From NCBI GenBank assembly GCA_946122785.1, contig CAMGYJ010000008.1, forward strand, positions 56,120,963-56,184,962: a stretch of DNA of 64,000 bases, written 5' to 3'. A model generated the notes under the pieces. The model did not search any database and was not told the origin of the DNA. It saw nothing but the letters and a program-made list of their open reading frames with translations. Position numbers and translations under genes: made by a program. Positions 23,490 through 33,381 of the stretch are shown here, one piece after another (position 1 is the first letter of the stretch; the number at the start of each line of letters is the position of its first letter). Source of the DNA: Linum tenue. Its lineage: Eukaryota; Streptophyta; Magnoliopsida; Malpighiales; Linaceae.

Positions 23490-24904
23490 CGTCACCATCC
23501 TCCGGTGGTGGGTGTGGTGGGGAATGATCCCACCGGGTGGTTCAGTGGTGCTCCTCTGGAGGGTGACAAGCCTGGAGCAGGTGCTCCGAGTACTCCATCA
23601 GTCGACGTCCACGATCTCTCTCCCTCTCCATGAGAGCACTAGTGACGTCCATATGGGTCTCCAAGCGGCCAAGGCGCTCGTCAACTCCCGACAGTCTGGA
23701 CTGGTACTCGGCCTGGTGGGCCGAATACTGCTGGTAGAACTGGACCTGATGGTCCATGAGCTGCTGGTTCTGAAAACCGAGCTGCTGGAACTGGAGCCCC
23801 ATTTGCTGGAACTGCTCCGTGAAGAAGTCCATCGACAGGCCAGAAGCCATCGACGGGCCAGAAGCCATCGACGGACCAGAAGGACCAGAGGAGGACTCGC
23901 CTCGCACTGGTCTCCGTCGAGGCTGAAGGTCCCCTGGTGGAGAGAGCGGGGGCTCCGGCTCATCGTCATCCATGGCCCCGTCATCATCATCATCAGCATC
24001 CTCATCCACCTCCTCGCCTGAGTAGTCAGCGTCCTCCTCGTCCTCATCGCGATCCACAACCTCCTTAGGGGGCATAGAAAGCCCATCCACCCAGGTGCGG
24101 ATGTCATCAGTGGCCAGGAGGCGTGCACTGTGGAGCACGTCCCGGCTGAGGGGGGCGGAGCCGCCCCCTGAAGCCACTGGAAATTAATGTCGAAGTGGCG
24201 CGCCAACCGAGTGATCGGGGGACCACAGTAAAGATGGGTGGGTTTCCCGTGGCACCGGGAGAAGATGGTGGCCACGAAAGAACCCAAGTGGAGCATGTGC
24301 TCCGGGTACCCCATCGAGTACATGGCGTACAACACCCGCTTTGGAATCTTATGCGAGCTAGTAACGTTGGGGATGATGGAGCGGGTGATCGATAGGTTCA
24401 GGATGTGCCACTCCGGCTTAAGGGTGCTGACGTAGGTCTGGCCAGCATCGAAGTAGTCATATCTATGAGCGCGCCTGGCTATCCGGCGGTAGAACCATTC
24501 CTGGTTCCAGTCGGTCGGTTGGCGATCTCGATCTCATGGCTATCGAACGGGTGGTACTCGATCCCCAAGGCGTAGGCCAACCAGTCAATGGTCAGCTCCC
24601 TGGGATAGCCACCCATCCTGAATGTCACCGCATAGGCGTCCCGAGCCTTCTTGCTGTCGTACTTAAACGTGGTGTAGAACTCCCACACCAGCTCCGTGTA
24701 GGTGGGCTCGTCTATGGTGAGCAACATCCGCCAATCGTGGTGACTGATTGCGGCGCTGAGCTCCTGCATGCAGTGGAGCTGCTCGAACACTGCCCACTCG
24801 AGGTGGTGGTGGCGCTCCAATTTCCCCCGGATCACCTTGCGGAACTGATCCGCGTACTCCGGCTGCAGGCGTAGGCCCTGCACAAACGGATGGTCTTGAG
24901 ACAT
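23490..24904 (-). pseudogene. Accessory 3' ORF downstream of pol (Athila ORF-like), frameshifted
   Basis: It starts at ATG 24904 (MSQDHPFVQGLRLQPEYADQ) and stops in frame at 24479. The sequence continues in shifted frames: MYSMGYPEHMLHLGSFVATI (about 24.33 kb) and, after another shift near 24180, a C-terminal part to 23542. The first 140 residues contain RMLLTIDEPTYTELVWEFYT and DWLAYALGIEYHPFDSHEIE, resembling the plant 'putative transposon protein'/Athila ORF family. The C-terminal part has a strongly acidic stretch (residues of D and E, about 24070-23960) followed by a glutamine-rich, probably coiled segment (QFQQMGLQFQQLGFQNQQLM) and a second helical stretch. No signal peptide or membrane segment is apparent, so I would not call it env. 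Function unknown. A promoter-like module lies upstream at 25250-25830. Confidence 0.65.
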
Positions 24905-24977
24905 GTCTCTGCAAAATCAATACACCAAAGGTTGAGCCAAGAAAACCTTGTCAGGACCAACAGCATGGGTTCATCAC

Positions 24978-24993
24978 TTCCCCCACACTTAAG
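24978..24993 (-). other. Internal polypurine-tract-like copy
   Basis: Minus strand CCTTAAGTGTGGGGGA, matching the true tract at 21601 in its core TTAAGTGTGGGGGA. It lies just upstream of the accessory ORF start. Confidence 0.6.
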
Positions 24994-25249
24994 GCCACCT
25001 AGGCTAACAGTGTTACGCACAACCGGTTGAATCGCAAGCAACTCAACCGGAATCAAGGCAAGAATCACAGAACCAATCACATTCATTACATGGGCAGCAC
25101 ATACACCATAGATAGAACCAGGCAACTCAAGGCATCCCTCACCCTAGTCTAGATCAGGCATGCAAACACAGTTCTCGGTCCTACAATCTACAGTTCGATT
25201 TTCCAGGAAAAAAAAGTAATTAACAAGAAACGCAAGTAGAACTGTAGCT

Positions 25250-25510
25250 AGGATACGAGGAAGGGGTGAGGGACGCGAGAGGGAGCCAAAAATCGCCCGG
25301 GGAAGCTCGCCGGAAAATGGTCGGAACTTCGCCGGAGAGTCGCCGGAAAATGACCGGCGGCGGCGGGCGGCGGCGGCGGAGCGGTGCCCGGCGGCGGCCG
25401 GCGTCGCTCAAGAAGAGAGAGGGGAGAGGATTTGAGAGGAAGAGAGAGGGGAAATTTTGGAAAAATGAGGGTAGAGAGAGAAACTGAACGGGGGTTTGCT
25501 ATAAATAGCA
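25250..25510 (-). promoter_or_regulatory. TATA-like box and pyrimidine-rich leader before the accessory ORF
   Basis: In minus sense, CTATTTATAG (25498-25507) is followed by a long CT-rich stretch (25490-25410: TTTCTCTCTCTACC, CCTCTCTCTTCCTCTC), then GCCGCCGCCGG-type sequence. This is the layout of many plant core promoters and 5' leaders. It lies about 0.5 kb upstream of the accessory ORF. Promoter activity is inference. Confidence 0.4.
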
Positions 25511-25830
25511 AAAATACCCGGTCGGGTATTTTGAGTCCACGACCGGGGATCTTTCAAACGCAGCGTTTTATCGGGGCGAAGATTCCCCGACCTCGCGCCA
25601 AAAATATCCGGTCGGGTATTTTTGGCGAGAGGTCGGGGGTCCCGAAACGCCGCGTATCAAGGTCCGGAAATCCCCGGTCTCGAGCCAACAATACCCGGTC
25701 GGGTATTTTTGGCCTAAGGTCGGGGATTTGACCTTTGGGCGCCCCGGAAGACAGAAGGGGGCCCGGGCACGAGCCAAAAATACCCGGTCGGGTATTTTGG
25801 CTAATGACCGGGTATTTTACCCTTCCGCCC
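25505..25830. repeat. Tandem palindrome array, about 89-bp period
   Basis: Near-palindromes of the type AATACCCGGTCGGGTATT occur at 25512, 25602 (one variant base), 25690 and 25779, that is every 88-90 bp. Each is accompanied by a CCCCGACC/GGTCGGGG arm. The segment around 25735-25775 is the reverse complement of LTR sequence around 21300-21340 (shared GCCCGGGCCCCCTTCTG). Confidence 0.85.
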
Positions 25831-26043
25831 AAAATCCTCATTCTCCAAAATTTCAACCTCTCCTGCACAAAAACACCGAATCAAGGCATCACAGACGACC
25901 GAACTTGACTACAGACATGCAACTGACTCGACACGACACAAAAAACTCAGAAAAAAAGGGAAAAAAAGAAATGCAAACCGTGGTGGGGTTGCCTCCCCAC
26001 AAGCGCTTCTTTACCGTCTTTTAGCTGGACGCCCATGGCGGAA

Positions 26044-28058
26044 CTAAGGGTCCGCGAGTTCCACCACCAACTCCGCATGTTCGACCTCGTCTCCCAGGTA
26101 GAGCTTGAGATGATGGCCATTCATTTTAAACGGCTCAGTTTGCGGGTTGGCAATCTCAATTGTGCCATACGGGAACACCTGGGTGACCGTGAATGGTCCA
26201 GACCACCGGGAACGGAGCTTTCCGGGAAAGAGCTTCAGGCGAGAGTTATAGAGGAGAACTCGATCACCAACCTGGAACTCTTTCGGACCCCGCAACCGGG
26301 CATCGTGCAGGCGCTTAGTGCGCTCCTTGTACAGCCGGGTGTTCTCATAGGCGTGGTAGCGCCACTCTTCCAGCTCCAACATCTGCATTTTTCGCTCAAC
26401 ACCTGCAACACGAACATCCAGATTTAGCAGCTTAAGGGCTCAGAAGGCCTTGTGCTCTAGCTCCACGGGCAGATTTAGCAGATGACAAGCCGGTACGGTG
26501 AAGTACCAATGGGTGTCTTGTAGGCAGTGCGATACGCCCAGAGAGCATCATCGAGCTTGGTGGACCAATCCTTGCGGGACTGATCCACCGTCTTCTCCAG
26601 GATCCGCTTGAGCTCCCGGTTCGTCAGCTCGGCCTGGCCACTGGTCTGAGGATGATAGGTCACGGACACCTTGTGAGTCACACCATAGCGAGACAGTAGC
26701 TTATCAAATTGGCCCTGGAAATGGGTGCCTCGATCGCTTATGATGGCTCTAGGTGTCCCGAACCGGGAGAATAGCTGCTTCAAAAAACCACAAACACGTC
26801 TAGCATCATTAGTGGGCCAAGCTTGCGCCTCAGCCCACCTAGAGACGTAGTCAACAGCAACCAGAATATAGGTATTGCCAAAAGATGGAGGGAAGGGGCC
26901 CATGAAGTCGATACCCCAGACATAAAAAATTTCACAAGTTATAAACACATTCTGGGGCATCTCATCACGGGCAGAGATGTTACCTGACCTCTGGCATCGG
27001 TCGCACCTGCGTGCGAAGGCTTTGGCATCCTTGAAGAGCGTAGGCCAGTAAAAGCCCGACTGGAGAACCTTCCTTGCTGTGCGGTTTCCTCCGTGGTGAC
27101 CGCCAGTAGGTCCCTCATGACATTGAGATAGAATGCCCTCCATCTCACTCTCCATAACACAACGACGGATGATCCCGTCGGCTCCGATCCGAAAAAGATG
27201 AGGGTCATCCCAGAAGTAATGCTTCAGATCGGAGAAAAACTTCCTCTTGGTGTGAGTTGTCATCCCCTTGGGCAGCTGCTGGCCCACCAAATAGTTCGCA
27301 AAATCAGAATACCAGGGGGTGACACTCTCCACCAAGCACATCATCATCAGTCTCTCATCTGGGAAGGATTCGTTGATCTCCTCCACGAGGTTGTCCGCAG
27401 GAGGTGCGTCCAACCGGGAGAGGTGATCAGCTGCTACATTCTCCGCTCCCTTCTTGTCCCGAATCTCAATGTCAAACTCCTGCAATAATAAGATCCATCG
27501 TATGAGCCTAGGCTTGGCATCGGCCTTGCTCATCATGTATCGAATCGCGGAGTGATCTGTGTACACGGTCACATGGGACAAGACCAGATATGGGCGAAAT
27601 TTATCGAAGGCAAACACCACTGCAAGCAGCTCCTTCTCTGTGGTGGTGTAGTTCTCCTGGGCATCATTGAGGGTCTTCGAGGCGTAGTAGATAGGTCGGA
27701 AGTGTTGATATCGCCTCTGCCCCAAAACAGCTCCAATAGCAAAGTCACTGGCATCGCACATCAGCTCAAATGGTAGGGACCAGTCAGGAACAACCATGAT
27801 AGGAGCTTGGGTGAGCTTCTCCTTCAAGGTTGTGAACGCCGCTGTGCAAGCATCAGTGAACTGGAAGGGGGCATCCTTCTCTAGAAGCTTAGTCAGGGGT
27901 AGGGCGATCTTTGAGAAATCCTTGATGAACCGCCTGTAGAACCCTGCATGGCCAAGAAAACTCCGGATCCCCTTAACAGATGTAGGAGGAGGCAGCTTGC
28001 TGATAGTCTCGATCTTTGCTCTGTCCACCTCAATCCCCATCTTGGATCTTATGCCCAA
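26044..28058 (-). pseudogene. Athila-like pol, RNase H and integrase domains
   Basis: Frame 28058-26475 encodes, in order, the RT thumb/connection ([20 protein letters not shown]), RNase H ([15 protein letters not shown] with catalytic [32 protein letters not shown]) and integrase. Integrase shows the zinc-binding HHCC region ([13 protein letters not shown]...[10 protein letters not shown]) and the core with [23 protein letters not shown] and [20 protein letters not shown], giving the DDE triad. It breaks at 26475 by a frameshift, and a tryptophan codon soon after has become TGA. Frame 26388-26044 continues with the C-terminal integrase domain (GDRVLLYNSRLKLFPGKLRS). Upstream, a frameshift near 28045 separates it from RT. 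Confidence 0.92.
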
Positions 28059-28689
28059 GAACTATGCCTTCTCGAACCATGAAGTGACACTTCTCCCAAC
28101 TCAGTGCCAGGTTCGTTTCTTCACACCGTTTAAGAACAAGTTCCAGGTTATGGAGACAGTGAGAGAATGAGTCTCCATAAACCGAGAAATCGTCCATAAA
28201 CACCTCCATAATCTCGCCGACCAGACGGTCAAAGATGGCGAGCATGCATCGCTGAAAAGTGGCCGGGGCATTGCATAGCCCGAATGGAATCCTCCGGTAG
28301 GCAAATGTGCCGAAGGGGCAGGTGAAAGTGGTCTTCGCCTGGTCATACGGTGCAATAGGGATCTGAAAGTACCCGGACATCCCATCCAAGAAACAGTAGA
28401 ACTTGTGCCCCGCCAATCTCTCCAGCATCTGATCAATGAACGGCAGCGGAAAATGGTCCTTCCGAGTGGCGTCGTTGAGACGCCGATAGTCGATGCAAAC
28501 ACGATACCCAGTCAGCGTGCGCATCGGGATGAGCTCGTTCTTCTCGTTAGGCACCACGGTCAACCCACCCTTTTTGGGCACCACCTGGGTGGGACTGACC
28601 CACTCGCTGTCAGAAATGGCGAAGATGATTCCCGCGTCCATCAGCTTCACGATCTCTGCCCGAACCACAGCCTCCAAGTTCGGTGTCAA
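28030..28689 (-). pseudogene. Athila-like reverse transcriptase domain
   Basis: The frame contains RT blocks VSPTQVVPKKGGLTVVPNEK, GYRVCIDYRRLNDATRKDHF, PLPFIDQMLERLAGHKFYCF, LDGMSGYFQIPIAPYDQAKT and the active-site box EVFMDDFSVYGDSF. Two aspartates of the box are intact. The end runs off frame near 28045 (GHKI followed by non-homologous residues), so a frameshift separates it from RNase H. The upstream junction with protease near 28690 is also a frame change. This enzyme would copy element RNA into cDNA using tRNA-Asp. Confidence 0.92.
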
Positions 28690-28833
28690 TCACCTTTGCG
28701 GCTGCCTCACTGGCCGCATCTCATCCTCCAGCAGTATCCGGTGGGAGCAAAAGGAGGGGCTGATCCCCCGGATGTCTGTGATCTTCCACGCTAAAGCTCG
28801 CTCGTACTGCTTCAGCAAGGCCACTAGTCTGGT

Positions 28834-29883
28834 TTACTGCTCGAGTGTGAGGGTCGAGCTGATGATGACTGGTAGCTTATTCCCCTGCCGGAGAAATGCA
28901 TACTCCAAATGAGGAGGGAGGGGCTTAAGCTCCAGCTCTGGTGGTTCCTCCAAGGAGGTAGTGATGCGGGTGGAGGATGAGATCGGTTTAAACAGCCTGT
29001 CGGCCTCCAAGAAGGGGCCACTCTCCAATGCGGCCAGCTGCGACTCCTGCGATGCCTGCTCACCTAGCAAAATACAACGCTCAAGAGCATCATCAGGACC
29101 CGCACTCGTGATGGCGAGTGCGGTCTCAAAATCGGTAAGCACATCACAGTAATCTATGTCATCATGCAAATGAGAATGTTTCCCATTGTCAGACACAGAG
29201 AAGGTAGCATGTTCATCACCAGCACGCAAGATCAATTTACCACTATGCACATCAATAAGCGCCTTGGCGGTGGCGAGAAATGGTCTACCCAAAATCAAAG
29301 GCACATCCACATCTTCATTTATATCCAAAATAACGAAGTCAACAGGATATGTGAATGCACCAACATTAACAAGCAGATCCTCAATGATACCCCTAGGATG
29401 CACGATGGAACAATCAGCTAACTGAATGCTCATCCTAGTAGCTCTAGGTTCACCTAGGTCTAGCTTCTTAAACAATTTGTAAGGCATGACATTTATACTA
29501 GCGCCTAGGTCCGCCAAGGACTTTCCTACATGCATGCTGCCAATAACAAGAGGGATAGTGAAACTCCCTGGGTCTTTGCGCTTCTCGGGCAGCTTGTTCT
29601 GCAGGATAGCAGAACACTCCTCGCTGAGCATCACTGTCGAAAGATCCCCAAGTTTCTTCTTGTTGGTGAGGAGGTCTTTCATGAACTTGGCATACTTGGG
29701 CATCTTCGACAGTGCCTCCACGAACGGCATGCTGATGTTGACCTGCTTCAACATTGCCATGAACTTGGCAAACTCTGTCTCCAGCTTGTCTTTATGAAGT
29801 CGAGTGGGGAAGGGCAGCTGGGGTATATGCTCCTTAACCACAGGCTGCGGCTTGGGAGCAGGTGCTTTGCTGCCTTCCCCCAC
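28834..29883 (-). pseudogene. Athila-like gag C-terminus and aspartic protease
   Basis: The first part, LPFPTRLHKDKLETEFAKFM to MPKYAKFMKDLLTNKKKL, is the Athila-type spacer before protease. The protease core has GKSLADLGASINVMPYKLFK. In the D-[ST]-G active site the position reads DLGAS, a departure from DSG/DTG but common in this lineage. It ends with VPLILGRPFLATAKALIDV. The role is cleavage of the element polyprotein. The C-terminal 100 residues (acidic, YCDVL...) are linker. It lies in a different frame from the RT that follows. Confidence 0.88.
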
Positions 29884-30087
29884 TTCTACATTATCAGCTG
29901 GAGGTGTTGAAGTAGGTAGTGGGTCGTCTCGCCCGAGCTGGGCAGGAGCAACAGATATGGTCTTGCCACTCCTGGTGGTGATGGCGTCCAGCTGCTGGAG
30001 GGGGTCACGAGGGTTAGGAACAGTGGTGGCAGGTAGAGTCCCCGGTGCCCTGGTAGTGTTCTGGCGAGCTAAGCTCCCAATCTGATT

Positions 30088-30543
30088 CTATAGATATCGC
30101 AGAATGGCACCTTGGTTTCTCTGGCCTGCCTCCAGTGAGGCTATGTTCTGATCCATCCTCGTGAAATTCGCCTGGCTGGTAGTCATGAATGCCTGCAAAA
30201 TATTTTTCAGATCATCCATCTGATTATCTGGAGCTGCGGCTGCTGGAGGCTGGGCATACTGGCACTGGGGCTGCTGGAATGGCTGCCCTTGCCTAGGCTG
30301 GTAGGGCTGTTGCTGTGGTGGTGGCTCCTGCCTAGCCTGGAAGGGCTGCCTCTGCTGAAAACTACCCGCTGGTGCTGGGAAACCAGGTGGTTTGGTGGTG
30401 TTGCTGCTCCAGGCGAAGTTGGGATGCTGGCGCCATCCCTCATTGTAGGTATTGCTATATGGTTCCAGGCGCCGAGCATTGGCGATGAAGTCCACCTGCT
30501 CTTGGGGCGTAGAGGACTCCCTCATAGACTGATAGTCCTCCAC
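30088..30543 (-). pseudogene. Athila-like gag, C-terminal (nucleocapsid-like) part
   Basis: The protein region starts in frame with CQWCESPNHLVEDYQS just upstream, a degenerate zinc-knuckle (CxxC followed by H; last cysteine replaced). It continues as a glutamine/proline-rich RNA-binding-like stretch (QARQEPPPQQQPYQPRQGQP) and a helical end (MDDLKNILQAFMTTSQANFT). It is separated from the main gag frame by an in-frame TAG near 30570. Confidence 0.8.
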
Positions 30544-30573
30544 CAGGTGATTTGGGCTCTCGCACCATTGACA

Positions 30574-31611
30574 CTAAGCTACTGGAGGCGTAGCTGGGCC
30601 TCGGCCCGGAAGGAGACTGTTGGGCTGCTTCAAGGTCTGCACCAACTCGGCCACCTGCTGCTCTAACCCGGACCTGACCTCCATAGCGTGCACACCCCGG
30701 TCCCGGGAATTCCTGCCTCTACTGTGCTGCCCCCAGGAATGATCTCGGGCAGTCAAGGTACTAATCATCTGGTTCAGCTCGGGTGGAGTCTTAGTGAGAA
30801 TATCCCTTCCTGGGCATAGAGACTCAATCACCCTCTGGCTATCCGGGGTGAGGGCACTGTAGAAGTTCCCCACTGTGAATGCGTCACTGAAGCCATGATG
30901 GGGACACTGCCAGAAATATCCCATGTACCGCTCCCATGCATCACGAAGTGACTCGTCTGGCTCTTGGCGGAAGTGAGTGATCTCCCGCTGAATCTCTGTG
31001 GTCTTCGATGCCGGATAGTACCTGTGCACGAACTTGTCTGCCAGATCGTCCCAAGAAGTGATAGACAGTGGGGGCTGGGTCTCCAACCACCTCTTAGCAT
31101 TCCCCGCCAGAGAATGGGGGAAGAGGTGAAGGCGGATTGCGTCATCCGGGACACCGTTCAGCTTGAACCCGTTCGTCAGCTGCAGAAAACGGGAAAGATG
31201 CACCCGGGCCTCCTCATCCTTCAAGCCATGGAACTGGATAGAGGATGTAATGAGTTGAATCCAGCATGGCTTGATCTCGAAGTTGTTTGCTGGAATGGGC
31301 AGATAGAGGATGACCGGGCGGATGTTAGCAATCCGTGGAGTGTAGTAGTACTCCAAGGTGGGACCCGGTGGTGGTGGATGATGATGAACCCCAGCTCCCT
31401 GGGGATTGGGGTCGTTCCCCAGGAGCTGGTTCGCCAGAGGTGGGTTGTGATCGCCTTCCATCTCGTACTCGTCCTCGGACTCGCTGCTCAATTGGCCGTC
31501 TATGCGCTCCACCGTAGCCAGGCTAGCTCGCTGTTGTCTCCGAAGTTGGTTGCAGGTGCGTTCAATCTCTGGATCCAACGGCAGTAAACCTCCCGACTGG
31601 CTACGGGTCAT
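30574..31611 (-). CDS. Athila-like gag (capsid domain)
   Basis: 345 residues from ATG 31611, the first ATG after the primer-binding site. The capsid-like Retrotrans_gag domain spans about residues 105-260: AIRLHLFPHSLAGNAKRWLE, SWDDLADKFVHRYYPASKTT, FRQEPDESLRDAWERYMGYF and NFYSALTPDSQRVIESL. The N-terminus is charged and low-complexity (SSESEDEYEMEGDHN). The C-terminal part ends at a premature stop before the knuckle region. Gag would assemble the particle. Of all the element's frames this one looks least damaged. Confidence 0.88.
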   Translation of the reverse strand: MTRSQSGGLLPLDPEIERTCNQLRRQQRASLATVERIDGQLSSESEDEYEMEGDHNPPLANQLLGNDPNPQGAGVHHHPPPPGPTLEYYYTPRIANIRPVILYLPIPANNFEIKPCWIQLITSSIQFHGLKDEEARVHLSRFLQLTNGFKLNGVPDDAIRLHLFPHSLAGNAKRWLETQPPLSITSWDDLADKFVHRYYPASKTTEIQREITHFRQEPDESLRDAWERYMGYFWQCPHHGFSDAFTVGNFYSALTPDSQRVIESLCPGRDILTKTPPELNQMISTLTARDHSWGQHSRGRNSRDRGVHAMEVRSGLEQQVAELVQTLKQPNSLLPGRGPATPPVA

Positions 31612-31734
31612 GCACTATCTGCACACAATCAAGCAATGCAAACTCGTGAAGGCACAAGTGGGAAAGAACAAACACTCAATGCGAAAATGAAAATGCTAAA
31701 GTAACAGAAATCACTTTTCTTCAACAACCTAGCC

Positions 31735-31753
31735 GTCCCCGGCAACGGCGCCA
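31735..31753 (-). other. Primer-binding site, tRNA-Asp
   Basis: Minus strand TGGCGCCGTTGCCGGGGAC, complementary to the 3' end of plant tRNA-Asp, six bases from the 5' LTR end at 31760. Confidence 0.9.
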
Positions 31754-31759
31754 AAAACT

Positions 31760-33089
31760 TGACTCACTCCTACTGTCACTCTAGAAAATGGCCAAGTGTA
31801 ACCACTTCCTAAAGCGTAGTATAGCGGGTTTGGGTTTTATTGTCAACCCGGGTCCTAGATTTGATGACTACTCGGTGAATTCTCGTTATCTAGCAGTGAA
31901 CTTTTAGTGCAGATTCAAACAAACAAAAACGCAAAGCAAGTTAAACGGTTGTTTTCAAGTCAAGAGAGGTCACCCGGATATGGTTCCCCCTAGACTGCAG
32001 TTAAGCCGGATTGCAATTTACCAAGCTCAGTTTTCATGGAAGTTATACTGCGGAAGGTTCTTAAACAGTCTGAAGTCTCGACTAAAGGTCTCCAGACCCT
32101 CTTAATCTGAGTCTCTAGCGGGCGACTAACCTCCACCGGAGTAAACAGATTGAGGCCCTAACGAACCAAACCTCCACTACCGAATTGAATTCGGTACAGA
32201 ATAGCGAATTGGCTCCTCGACTAAAGTCACCAATTCACTACCTTCAATTAAGGATACTCTATCAACCTAGGCAGATATTCTCATTCTAGGTCAAAGCAGA
32301 AACAACAGGAATTTGATCAGGATTCAAGTCATTCAATCGTTCAAACCTCAATCGAATATAATCAATTCATAAACTCTGTACTTGGGTTCATACAATCAGA
32401 CCTAGCATACAAATCTAGGGTTCTCCATACCCAGATGAGCGGAGAAACTACTCCATGGAGAAAGAAGCAAAAACAGATTCAGACACGGAAATCATACTGT
32501 GAAGATGGATTTTTGCTTCTGGACGTTAATCGGCACTTCTCCAAGCTCAAGCCGGGCTCCAATGGTGATGAAGATCAAGCTATGGAACTTGGGAACTCTG
32601 GTTCGTCGCTTTCTCTCTCAAAAACTCGGAACCCTTGAATTTTGGCCTTCCTTTCTCTTAAATTTGCTGCCTGTCGCGATACCCGGTCGGGTATTTCGGG
32701 TCTCGACCGGGTATTATTAAAACGCACGTTTTGCCTTCAGGGAAAATCCCCGGTCTGCTCCAATAATCCCCGACCGGGGATTTAAGCCTTCTGCTCGGGC
32801 CCCCTTCTGTTTCTCACGGACGCCCAAAGCTTAAAATCCCCGACCATGGCCAGATAATACCCGGTCTGGTATTTCTGGTCATGGCCGGGTATTTTGGCTC
32901 TCCAGCACATTTCAAGCCTCACTTGCTCCTTTCGACCCAAATCTCGTTCCTTTGCCTCGATTCCAACGCCAAGTCCTGAAATATGACATAAATGTACAAC
33001 CTCTCGTGAAATCGGCTTAAAACACGAGAATCAACATCTCAAACGGCTCCTGAATAGGGGTGAAAACATGTGTAATTATCGGTCTATCA
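31760..33089 (-). repeat. 5' LTR of the Athila-like element
   Basis: 1330 bp, TG...CA ends, matching 20238-21599 with few substitutions. In element sense it would contain the promoter for gag-pol. Confidence 0.95.
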
Positions 33090-33161
33090 ATGCTCTTAGC
33101 CGGTTAGCGCTCTCTCTCTTCTCTGCCCCCTTGTTTACTCTCTCTGCCGGTGAAAACCAGG

Positions 33162-33381
33162 ATGCATCCAAAAATCAAAATCATTCAAGACCTCTCCTCG
33201 TCTTCTCTGCCTCAGAAGTACTGTCGCCTATTCACCATCGATTTCTTCGACACTCCGATCTCCATCATCGTAACCTCCAACTCCTCCATTATCCGCAAAT
33301 GGCTGAGGAAAACCGTCTTACTCAACTGCCAGTCTACTACTTCGACCGCCTGATCGTCATTGCATGAGTCTAGTGGAGTCC
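33162..33381 (+). pseudogene. 3'-5' exonuclease-like (WRN-exo/DnaQ family) pseudogene, 5' part
   Basis: From ATG 33162: MHPKIKIIQDLSSSSLPQKY, then FTIDFFDTPISIIVTSNSSI and IIRKWLRKTV, the N-terminal layout of plant Werner-like exonuclease-domain proteins. After a frameshift it continues LTQLPVYYFDRLIVIA, then hits TGA and TAG where family members have a G-x-D-V-E-W-type motif. The last codons before the retrotransposon read W-S-P, and the frame resumes at 38526 with PLSKGNDDPPSDMLQLYVG once element and duplicated target are removed. The two halves are therefore one gene cut by an insertion. Frameshift and stops lie outside the insertion, so it was or became a pseudogene independently. Confidence 0.65.

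Larger units (their letters stand above)
20238..33089 (-). mobile_element. Athila-like Ty3/gypsy LTR retrotransposon, full length, TSD ATGCT
   Basis: 12,852 bp, bounded by LTRs of 1362 bp (20238-21599) and 1330 bp (31760-33089) with TG...CA ends, and by the 5-bp duplication ATGCT at 20233-20237 and 33090-33094. In minus-strand sense: 5' LTR, tRNA-Asp primer site, gag, protease, RT, RNase H, integrase, long 3' region with an accessory ORF, polypurine tract, 3' LTR. Lineage is inferred from the tRNA-Asp site, the FMDDFSVYG RT box, the LILGRPFLATAKALIDV protease end and the ORF after pol. By eye the LTRs differ at about 25-30 bases plus two indels, so the insertion is fairly recent, but pol already carries frameshifts. 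Confidence 0.93.

Noticed and set aside
24195..24904. Plus-strand open frames opposite the Athila accessory ORF, RT and gag
   Set aside because: They are antisense shadows in GC-rich coding DNA; the minus-strand frames carry the recognisable domains.
23490..24904. Calling the accessory ORF an envelope gene
   Set aside because: No signal peptide, transmembrane helix or cysteine pattern is visible.
25266..25487. Plus-strand Arg/Gly-rich frame (RRKMTGGGGRRRR type)
   Set aside because: Low-complexity GC-rich sequence opposite the presumed leader; no homology and no start context.
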